Assembly: GCA_900551205.1 (NCBI GenBank)
Contig: URUW01000110.1
Coordinates: 1-6,175, forward strand
Reading direction: 5' to 3'
Origin: an uncultured Collinsella sp.
GTDB taxonomy: Bacteria > Actinomycetota > Coriobacteriia > Coriobacteriales > Coriobacteriaceae
Length of the DNA stretch: 6,175 bases
The notes below the pieces were generated by a model. That model worked only from the letters and a program-made list of their open reading frames with translations. It did no database searches and was not told the origin of the DNA. Every line of letters starts with the position of its first letter. Position 1 is the first letter of the stretch. Below, in pieces: positions 1 through 6,175 of this stretch. Made by a program: the position numbers and the translations under genes.

Positions 1-207
1 TCCGGGTTGCTGGGTCCCGCGCTTGTTTTTGGGAGGCAGCACATGCAAAAGGGAGATGCCATGGATGCGGCGGAGCGCTCGGAGCGCATCCCCGATATCG
101 TCATCATCACCGGAATGTCCGGATCGGGCCGCACACAGGCCATGCACGTGTTCGAGGACATGGGCTATTTTTGCATTGATAACCTGCCTCCGCGTCTCAT
201 CGCCCAG

Positions 208-216
208 CTTGCAATA
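208..216 (+). other. Frame-breaking junction inside rapZ (probable ~16-base deletion)
   Basis: CTT at 208-210 is the last codon in the upstream frame that fits RapZ, and AAT at 213-215 is the first in the downstream frame. The two leftover bases GC imply loss of 3n+1 bases or gain of 2. Other RapZ proteins have roughly 23-24 residues between DNLPP and the D-(L/V)-R motif (from memory), while the joined halves here give 18 whole codons. That points to about 16 missing bases. No homopolymer lies at the junction, which argues against a simple base-calling slip. Confidence 0.7.
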
Positions 217-314
217 CGGGCGTGGGCAGGCATCTCGCCGTCACCTGCGATTTGCGTAGCCAGGGACTGTTTGACGAGTTGCTCGATGCGGTCGCCGCGC
301 TCGAAGAGCGCGAG

Positions 315-947
315 ATGAGCTGCGACATCGTGTTCCTGGAGGCTTCTGACGAGGTGCTGATTCGTCGCTACAGCGAAAATCGCCGCCGTCATCCCATTGC
401 CAAGCCGGGGGAGACTACGGCCGATGCCATTCAGCGCGAGCGCCTTCAGCTGCAGGGCGTGCGCGATCGAGCCGATATGATTATCGACACGAGTCGTCTG
501 CGCACCTCTGCGCTGCGCAACAAGCTACGTATGGCATTTTCCGAGCTGTCCGACCAACAGCTCATGGACGTCCATGTGTTCTCGTTTGGCTTTAAGCACG
601 GCATGCCCGTCGAGGCGGACATTATGATCGACGTCCGCTTCCTGCCCAATCCGTTTTACGATCCCGAGATGCGCACGATGACCGGTCTCGATAAAAAGGT
701 CTCCGATTTTGTTCTGGACCACCCCAAGACGCAGGAGTTTTGGAAGGCTTGGACACAGCTGCTCGATACGGTGATGCCGGGCTATATCGCGGAGGGTAAG
801 CCGCAGCTTTCTATCGCCATCGGCTGCACGGGCGGACAGCACCGTAGCGTCGCCATTGCCGAGGCCACGGCCCGTTACCTGGAAGGCGCCCAGTATCACG
901 TGAGCATCTCCCACCGCGACCTGTCGCGCGCCAACACGAAGGCATAG
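315..947 (+). CDS. Possible residual ORF: C-terminal part of disrupted RapZ
   Basis: This is the downstream fragment of the broken rapZ, read from ATG 315, for 210 residues. The upstream frame stops at TGA 316-318, so stop and start overlap as ATGA. AAGAG at 304-308 is a weak Shine-Dalgarno-like sequence 6 bases before the start. Such an overlap can allow termination-reinitiation. The product would lack the P-loop but keep the linker and the whole C-terminal domain from about nt 573, including the GCTGGQHRS motif. An earlier GTG at 222 in the same frame is also possible, but I see no convincing ribosome-binding site for it. Whether any of this is translated is inference; it may be only the remnant of a pseudogene. 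Confidence 0.35.
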   Translation: MSCDIVFLEASDEVLIRRYSENRRRHPIAKPGETTADAIQRERLQLQGVRDRADMIIDTSRLRTSALRNKLRMAFSELSDQQLMDVHVFSFGFKHGMPVEADIMIDVRFLPNPFYDPEMRTMTGLDKKVSDFVLDHPKTQEFWKAWTQLLDTVMPGYIAEGKPQLSIAIGCTGGQHRSVAIAEATARYLEGAQYHVSISHRDLSRANTKA

Positions 948-953
948 GCCTGC

Positions 954-1883
954 ATGTCGTTTACCGCTGAGGTGCGCGACGAGCTTGCGCGCTGCGAACC
1001 CGAATGTGAATACTGCGATTTGTCGACGCTTGCCGCCCTGACGCGTGTGAGCGGTACGCTTTCGTTGGCCGGCTCCGGGCGGTATCGTTTGACAGTCGCG
1101 ACCGAGACGGGAGCCGTCGCGCGCACGATGATCACGCTGACGCATCGCATCCTTAAGCTCAAAACGGAATTCACCGTTCGTAAATCGGTCTTGCATAAGG
1201 TCCGTAACTATCTCATTACCCTGCCCGATCAACCCGACTTGGACAAGGCTCTGGTGCTGCTGGGCATTCTAGACCGCAGAGGAGGGCTCGTCGCTGGTGT
1301 TCCCCGACACATCGTTGCCCGTCCCTGCTGCAGGCTTGCCTACATCCGCGGCGCGCTCATCGCGGGCGGCTTCGTGGCCGATCCACGCGGCGATTTCCAT
1401 TTGGAGATCGCGGTGCAGGGTGAGCAATATGCCAAGGGGCTTTGCGACCTGTTGGGGCAGATTGGGGTCCATGCTCGTGTTAATGCGCGGCGGGGGTCAT
1501 ATGCCGTGTACATTAAGAGCGCCGAGGAAATCGAGCATCTATTAAAGCTGATTGGTGCCAAGCGCAGCGTTGCCGAGATTGAGGAGGCGCGCGCGGTCAA
1601 GTTGGTTAAGAACGATGTGAACCGTCGCGTGAACGCCGAGCTCGCCAACCAGACCAGAAGCGCCGGTGCTGCCCAGCATCAGCTTGCGCTTATCGATGAG
1701 CTCGAGCAGCGCGGCCTTCGCGATGCGCTTCCGGATGCCTTGGCGGTCTTTTGCGACCTGCGCGAGCGCTATCCCGATCTGTCGCTGCGTGATTTAGGGG
1801 AGATGGCTGACCCTCCCTTGTCGAAGTCGGCCCTCTACCATCGAGTTTTGAGGCTTGAAAAGCTCATTGAAGCAAACAGGTAG
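954..1883 (+). CDS. whiA: DNA-binding protein WhiA
   Basis: WhiA is a conserved Gram-positive regulator. In Streptomyces it works with WhiB to switch on sporulation septation genes; in Firmicutes it affects cell division and chromosome segregation. This protein is 309 residues, normal for the family. Residues 1-90 form the N-terminal domain (MSFTAEVRDELA start). Residues 91-215 form the degenerate LAGLIDADG-homing-endonuclease-like domain, with CCRLAYIRGALIAGGF at 125-140 and VYIKSAEEIEHLL at 185-197. Residues 220-232 hold the conserved NDVNRRVNAELAN stretch. The C-terminal helix-turn-helix is at about 276-305 (LSLRDLGE...PPLSKSALYHRVLRL). The start is set by homology and by its position 6 bases after the rapZ stop; the ribosome-binding site is poor (ATAGG at 944-948), so coupling to rapZ translation is plausible. 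Cysteines 14, 18 and 21 form a small cluster. The gluconeogenesis factor yvcK, often found between rapZ and whiA, is absent here. Confidence 0.95.
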   Translation: MSFTAEVRDELARCEPECEYCDLSTLAALTRVSGTLSLAGSGRYRLTVATETGAVARTMITLTHRILKLKTEFTVRKSVLHKVRNYLITLPDQPDLDKALVLLGILDRRGGLVAGVPRHIVARPCCRLAYIRGALIAGGFVADPRGDFHLEIAVQGEQYAKGLCDLLGQIGVHARVNARRGSYAVYIKSAEEIEHLLKLIGAKRSVAEIEEARAVKLVKNDVNRRVNAELANQTRSAGAAQHQLALIDELEQRGLRDALPDALAVFCDLRERYPDLSLRDLGEMADPPLSKSALYHRVLRLEKLIEANR

Positions 1884-1928
1884 TTTATAGTATCGACTTA
1901 TATACGGATTTAGCTGCTATTTTATTCT

Positions 1929-1942
1929 TTAAAACGTTTTAA
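1929..1942. promoter_or_regulatory. Perfect 14-base palindrome, candidate operator upstream of gap
   Basis: TTAAAACGTTTTAA reads the same on both strands. It lies about 33 bases upstream of the candidate -35 element of gap. A central CG flanked by A and T runs resembles operators of LacI/GalR-family regulators (CcpA, PurR and similar), which is family knowledge and not proof. AACGT recurs as a direct repeat at 1933-1937 and 1941-1945. The surrounding sequence is AT-rich, which raises the chance of such a palindrome arising at random. Confidence 0.4.
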
Positions 1943-1974
1943 CGTAAATTTGATTTTCAATTTCGACCATTCTC

Positions 1975-2004
1975 GTGAAATTCAAGTCAAAAAAAAGGTA
2001 TATT
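1975..2004 (+). promoter_or_regulatory. Candidate sigma-A-type promoter of gap
   Basis: TATATT at 1999-2004 matches the -10 consensus at five of six positions. GTGAAA at 1975-1980 matches the -35 consensus at four of six, with an 18-base spacer that contains a run of eight A residues (1989-1996). The predicted start would be near 2011, giving a leader of about 66 bases to the gap ATG. It is the best promoter I can find between whiA and gap. Confidence 0.5.
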
Positions 2005-2076
2005 AGGCGAGTGGTTAGTTTGTGGGCCTCAACGGCGGGCGCTGTAGCTTGCGGGGGCCTTACGAAAGGAGACACA

Positions 2077-3102
2077 ATGGCAGTAAAGGTTGCTATTAAC
2101 GGCTTCGGTCGCATCGGTCGTCTGGCTTTCCGTCAGATGTTCGGTCATGAGGGCTCCGAGATCGTCGCTATCAACGACCTCACCTCTCCCGATATGCTCG
2201 CTTACCTGCTGAAGTACGACTCCACGCAGGGCAACTACGCTCGCGATCACGAGGTCGTTGCTGGCGAGGATTCCATCACCGTTGACGGCAAGGAGATCAA
2301 GATCTACAAGGAGGCCGACGCCAACAACCTGCCTTGGGGCGACCTCGACGTCGACGTCGTTCTCGAGTGCACCGGCTTCTACACCAGCAAGGCTAAGGCT
2401 CAGGCCCACATCAACGCTGGCGCCAAGAAGGTCGTCATCTCCGCTCCGGCCGGCAGCGATCTGCCCACCATCGTGTACAACGTCAACCATGAGACGCTGA
2501 CCGCTGAGGACAACATCATCTCCGCTGCTTCCTGCACCACCAACTGCCTCGCCCCGATGGCCAAGGGTCTGAACGACTTCGCTCCCATCGTGTCCGGCAT
2601 CATGACCACCATTCACGCCTGGACTGGCGACCAGATGCCGCTCGACGGCCCGCAGCGCAAGGGCAACAAGCGTCGTAGCCGCGCCTGCGCCGTTAACATT
2701 GTCCCCAACACCACCGGTGCTGCCAAGGCTATCGGCCTGGTTCTCCCCGAGCTCAACGGCAAGCTCATCGGTGCCGCCCAGCGCGTCCCGACGCCGACCG
2801 GCTCCATCACCAACCTCTACGCTGTCGTTGACAAGAAGGTCACCGTCGACGAGGTCAACGCTGCTATGAAGGCCTACGCTGCCACCATCTCCGAGACCTT
2901 CGGTTACAACGAGGACGACATCGTCTCCACCGACATCATCGGCGAGACCCACGGCTCCATCTTCGACGCCACTCAGACCATGTGCTCTGACCTCGGCAAC
3001 GGCCAGACTCTCGTTCAGGTCACCTCTTGGTACGACAACGAGAACTCTTACACCTCTCAGATGGTCCGCACCATCAAGTACTTCGAGAAGTTCGTTGCTT
3101 AA
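2077..3102 (+). CDS. gap: Type I glyceraldehyde-3-phosphate dehydrogenase
   Basis: This cytoplasmic glycolytic enzyme oxidises glyceraldehyde-3-phosphate with NAD+ and phosphate to 1,3-bisphosphoglycerate. The protein is 341 residues, normal for the family. The Rossmann motif GFGRIGR is at 9-15. Asp34 in AINDL favours NAD+ over NADP+. The catalytic Cys153 lies in SASCTTN and its partner His180 in [10 protein letters not shown]. The S-loop (about 184-208) is followed by [10 protein letters not shown] at 211-220, and SWYDNE at 317-322 is the usual C-terminal signature. ATG 2077 is chosen because family homology begins there and AAAGGAG (2065-2071) sits 5 bases upstream. The frame stays open further upstream to 1975, but that part overlaps the promoter. 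The gene has its own probable promoter and ends in a strong terminator, so it may be expressed separately from pgk. No cggR-type regulator gene is beside it, unlike in many Firmicutes. Confidence 0.98.
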   Translation: MAVKVAINGFGRIGRLAFRQMFGHEGSEIVAINDLTSPDMLAYLLKYDSTQGNYARDHEVVAGEDSITVDGKEIKIYKEADANNLPWGDLDVDVVLECTGFYTSKAKAQAHINAGAKKVVISAPAGSDLPTIVYNVNHETLTAEDNIISAASCTTNCLAPMAKGLNDFAPIVSGIMTTIHAWTGDQMPLDGPQRKGNKRRSRACAVNIVPNTTGAAKAIGLVLPELNGKLIGAAQRVPTPTGSITNLYAVVDKKVTVDEVNAAMKAYAATISETFGYNEDDIVSTDIIGETHGSIFDATQTMCSDLGNGQTLVQVTSWYDNENSYTSQMVRTIKYFEKFVA

Positions 3103-3140
3103 TTTAGCTTTTAGCGAATAGCTCGTTGAGCGTCTAAAGA

Positions 3141-3187
3141 AGGGCGCGGCCTTATAGGGCTTACACCCTAGGGTCGCGCCCTTTTTA
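3141..3187 (+). terminator. Rho-independent terminator downstream of gap
   Basis: AGGGCGCGGCC (3141-3151) pairs with GGTCGCGCCCT (3172-3182), with a single G-U pair. An inner helix TAGGG/CCCTA (3155-3159 with 3166-3170) closes on the six-base loop CTTACA. Five T residues follow at 3182-3186. It starts 38 bases after the gap stop codon and lies between gap and pgk, so it either ends gap mRNA or lowers read-through into pgk. Confidence 0.92.
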
Positions 3188-3196
3188 TAGGAAATC

Positions 3197-3219
3197 GTCT
3201 GCCGTAATGGGAGGCAGAC
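3197..3219 (+). promoter_or_regulatory. Hairpin in the pgk leader
   Basis: GTCTGCC (3197-3203) and GGCAGAC (3213-3219) are perfect inverted repeats around a 9-base loop. No T-tract follows, so it is not a second terminator. It ends 23 bases before the pgk ATG and just upstream of the ribosome-binding site at 3227-3231. It could stabilise the 5' end of a processed or internally started pgk mRNA, or act as an operator; neither is shown. I see no good -35/-10 pair between the terminator and pgk. Confidence 0.5.
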
Positions 3220-3242
3220 ACGTACGAAAGGTAGAAGCAAAC

Positions 3243-4425
<1,183 letters not shown>

Positions 4426-4433
<8 letters not shown>

Positions 4434-5193
4434 TCGCACCCTTCTTATCGCTGGTAACTGGAAGATGAACAACGACGTCGCCGAGGCCGCCAAGCTCGCC
4501 GACGAGCTGGCTCAGGCTCTGCCCGAGGTTCCGGCTGGCGTCGAGGTGCTCGTCTGCCCTCCGACTATCGACATCACCACGGTTCATGACCGCATTCAGG
4601 CTGCCCCCATCGCCCTCGGTGCACAGAATGTGTACTGGGAGGCCAAGGGTGCCTTCACCGGTGAGTCCTCTTGCGACATGCTCAAGTCCGCTGGTTGCAC
4701 CTACTGCATCATCGGTCACTCCGAGCGTCGCGACTACTTCCACGAGACCGACGAGGACCAGAACAAGAAGGCCAAGGCTCTCGTTGCCGCCGGTCTTGTT
4801 CCCGTCTTCTGCTGCGGCGAGTCCCTTGAGGTCCGCGAGGCCGGCACCTATGTCGAGCACGTCGTGAACCAGGTCAAGGCCGGCCTTGCTGGTCTTGAGA
4901 TCACCTGCCCCAAGCAGGTCGTCGTCGCCTACGAGCCCATCTGGGCCATCGGCACCGGCAAGACCGCTACCGCCGAGGACGCTCAGGAGGTCTGCGGCGC
5001 TATCCGTGAGACCCTCAAGGAGATGTTCGGCGAGGAGCTCGCTAACGGCATCCGCGTTCTCTATGGTGGCTCTGCCAAGCCCGGCAACATCGCCGAGCTC
5101 GTCGCCAAGCCCGACGTTGACGGCGCCCTCGTGGGCGGCGCTTCGCTCAAGGCTGCCGACTTCGCCTCTATGGTCGTCAAGGCAGGCGAGTAG
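4426..5193 (+). CDS. tpiA: Triosephosphate isomerase
   Basis: This TIM-barrel enzyme interconverts dihydroxyacetone phosphate and glyceraldehyde-3-phosphate, so that both halves of fructose-1,6-bisphosphate reach GAPDH. It is 255 residues, the usual length. Active-site residues are Asn11 and Lys13 in GNWKMN, His98 in IIGHSERR and Glu170 in AYEPIWAIGTGKT, where the flexible phosphate-gripping loop follows. Phosphate-binding YGGSAKP is at 213-219 and GALVGGASL at 233-241. ATG 4426 lies inside the end of pgk (8-base overlap) and is preceded by GGAGG at 4412-4416 with 9-base spacing, so the two genes are translationally coupled. Eight cysteines (44, 83, 91, 94, 129, 130, 161, 190) are on the high side for this family; Cys130 matches the widely conserved cysteine near the active site. 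Confidence 0.98.
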
Positions 5194-5198
5194 GACAT

Positions 5199-6175
5199 AT
5201 GGCACAGCGTCATCTTCCTGCACTCCTGATCATCATGGACGGCTGTGGCCTGGCTCCGGCCGATGGCGAGAACGCCGTCGCCGCTGCCAAGACGCCCTTC
5301 CTTGATAGCCTGTACGAGAAGTATCCTCACAACACGCTCGGTGCTTCGGGCGAGGACGTGGGCCTTCCCGACGGTCAGATGGGCAACTCCGAGGTGGGTC
5401 ACCTCAACATCGGTGCCGGTCGCATCGTGTTCCAGGAGCTTTCGCGCATCAACAACGCCATCAAGGACGGCTCCATCGCCAAGAACGAGGTCTTCGTCAA
5501 GGCTATGGACGACGTCAAGGCCGAAGGCAAGACCCTGCACCTCATGGGCCTTATGAGCCCTGGCGGTGTTCATTCTCACATGAACCACGTCGAGGCTCTG
5601 GTCAAGATGGCTGCCCAGCATGGCGTCAAGACCGTTCGCGTCCACGCCTTCATGGATGGCCGCGACGTCGACCCGCAGTCCGGTGCCGGCTACATGAGCG
5701 AGTTCTGCGCCTTCCTGGCTAAGATCTCCGAGGAGACCGGTTGCGACGCTCGCGTTGCCACCGTTTCGGGCCGCTATTGGGCTATGGACCGCGACAACCG
5801 CTGGGAGCGCATCCAGCGTGCCTACGACGTCATGGTCAACGCGTCCGATGCCGATACCGACCCCGTTGCCGGTATCAAGGCCTACTACGAGAAGGATCCG
5901 CGCGGCGACGAGTTCGTCGAGCCCTTCGCTGCCCACAACGAGGGCATTCACGAGGGCGACGCGGCCATCTTCTTCAACTTCCGTCCCGACCGCGCTCGTC
6001 AGATGACTCGCGTGTTCACGGACAAGGAGTTCGACGGCTTTGAGCGCGAGCAGATTAAGCTCTCGCACTTTGTGACGATGACCGAGTATGATCCGACGTT
6101 TGACGTCGAGGTCGCCTTCCCCAAGACGTTCCCCGAGAACGTCCTGGCCGACGTTATCGCCGCCAATGGCCTGAA
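5199..6175 (+). CDS. gpmI: 2,3-bisphosphoglycerate-independent phosphoglycerate mutase, 3' end outside window
   Basis: This metal-dependent enzyme of the alkaline phosphatase superfamily converts 3-phosphoglycerate to 2-phosphoglycerate. The window holds 325 whole codons of the roughly 510 usual for the family. Asp14 (metal ligand, in IMDGCG) and Ser64 (phosphoserine nucleophile, in MGNSEVGH) are present. So are the substrate-binding residues His125 (SPGGVHSH), Arg155 and Asp156 (MDGRD), Arg192 and Arg198 (GRYWAMDRD), and Arg262 and Arg265 (FNFRPDRARQ). Their spacing matches the Geobacillus enzyme as I recall it. The second set of metal ligands lies beyond the window. ATG 5199 is 5 bases after the tpiA stop. 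AGGA at 5192-5195 is very close to the start, so coupling from tpiA probably helps translation. Reading stays open to the last base. Confidence 0.97.
   Translation, partial: MAQRHLPALLIIMDGCGLAPADGENAVAAAKTPFLDSLYEKYPHNTLGASGEDVGLPDGQMGNSEVGHLNIGAGRIVFQELSRINNAIKDGSIAKNEVFVKAMDDVKAEGKTLHLMGLMSPGGVHSHMNHVEALVKMAAQHGVKTVRVHAFMDGRDVDPQSGAGYMSEFCAFLAKISEETGCDARVATVSGRYWAMDRDNRWERIQRAYDVMVNASDADTDPVAGIKAYYEKDPRGDEFVEPFAAHNEGIHEGDAAIFFNFRPDRARQMTRVFTDKEFDGFEREQIKLSHFVTMTEYDPTFDVEVAFPKTFPENVLADVIAANGL

Larger units (their letters stand above)
43..947 (+). pseudogene. rapZ: RNase adapter protein RapZ (YvcJ family), frameshifted
   Basis: RapZ/YvcJ proteins have an N-terminal P-loop nucleotide-binding domain and a C-terminal domain. 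In E. coli the C-terminal domain binds small RNAs that control amino-sugar synthesis; the role in Actinobacteria is less clear. The first 56 codons (43-210) contain the P-loop GMSGSGRT and the family motif [14 protein letters not shown]. From 213 the homology continues in a different frame ([10 protein letters not shown], then [12 protein letters not shown]) to the stop at 945-947. The C-terminal part includes [34 protein letters not shown] and [14 protein letters not shown], all family hallmarks. Only two bases (211-212) lie where about six codons are expected, so a loss of about 16 bases is the simplest explanation. The frame entered upstream ends at TGA 316-318. ATG 43 has GGGAGG at 31-36 with 6-base spacing; ATG 61 with GGGAG at 51-55 is an equally good start. 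A sequencing or assembly error cannot be excluded. Family identity is certain; loss of function is likely. Confidence 0.85.
1884..2076 (+). promoter_or_regulatory. Intergenic region with gap promoter and leader
   Basis: This is 193 bases of AT-rich sequence in an otherwise GC-rich window. It holds no convincing gene and no clear intrinsic terminator for whiA. It contains a 14-base palindrome (1929-1942), a promoter candidate (1975-2004) and a leader of about 66 bases. In the leader, GGCCTC at 2025-2030 can pair with GGGGCC at 2054-2059 (one G-U pair, 23-base loop), which gives a modest hairpin just before the ribosome-binding site. The hairpin's role is not known. Confidence 0.6.

Noticed and set aside
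1..42. Tail of an upstream gene such as uvrC
   Set aside because: All three forward frames are open through this short stretch, and none gives a recognisable protein end, so no upstream gene can be supported.
1886..1906. Terminator after whiA (GTAT/ATAC)
   Set aside because: The stem is only four A/T-rich pairs and has no T-tract.
1975..1990. Rex-like redox operator (TGAAATTCA at 1976-1984)
   Set aside because: The two halves are separated by one base rather than four, and the outer bases do not match the Rex consensus.
1975..2076. In-frame upstream extension of gap from GTG 1975, with a basic stretch and a VAC motif that looks like a lipoprotein signal
   Set aside because: It overlaps the predicted promoter and leader, and family homology plus the AAAGGAG site place the start at 2077.
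2029..3240. 403-codon open frame on the minus strand across gap
   Set aside because: Shadow of strong codon bias in gap: the product is a low-complexity run rich in V, G, D, L and A with no family features, and it crosses the terminator.
3207..3242. Alternative pgk start at ATG 3207
   Set aside because: It lies in the loop of the leader hairpin, has no ribosome-binding site, and adds 12 residues not expected for the family.
5061..6068. 335-codon open frame on the minus strand across tpiA/gpmI
   Set aside because: Composition is the same valine/glycine/aspartate-rich shadow, opposite an unmistakable gpmI.

Overview
The window looks like chromosomal DNA from a high-GC Gram-positive bacterium of the class Coriobacteriia, most likely a gut Collinsella or close relative. 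The grounds are the WhiA protein (an Actinobacteria/Firmicutes family), a RapZ P-loop with arginine instead of lysine as in actinobacterial homologues, the strong C-ending codon preference of the glycolytic genes, and the order rapZ-whiA-gap-pgk-tpiA-gpmI. The genus is an inference from remembered similarity; no search was run. All genes lie on the + strand.

Region 1 (1-1883) is a two-gene regulatory unit. It holds rapZ (RNase adapter / nucleotide-binding protein), followed 6 bases later by whiA (sporulation-type DNA-binding regulator). rapZ is broken here. Its P-loop half and its C-terminal half are both well conserved but lie in different frames. The junction at about 211-212 is best explained by a small deletion, about 16 bases by comparison with family length. 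whiA is intact.

Region 2 (1884-2076) is an AT-rich intergenic segment. It carries a perfect 14-base palindrome with a central CG, a plausible sigma-A-type promoter and the leader of gap.

Region 3 (2077-6175) is the lower-glycolysis cluster. gap (GAPDH) is complete and is followed by a strong intrinsic terminator. pgk, tpiA and gpmI then follow as a tight unit: pgk and tpiA overlap by 8 bases, and tpiA and gpmI are 5 bases apart. gpmI runs off the end of the window. Together these enzymes interconvert dihydroxyacetone phosphate and glyceraldehyde-3-phosphate and carry the flux to 2-phosphoglycerate, giving one NADH and one ATP per triose. Their codon use is much more biased than that of rapZ and whiA, as expected for highly expressed genes.

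I found no mobile element, CRISPR array, tRNA or rRNA, and no evidence of a new multi-gene system. The points most worth checking are the rapZ lesion (with an accidental stop/start overlap that could rescue its C-terminal domain), the palindrome upstream of gap, and the terminator plus leader hairpin that separate gap from pgk.
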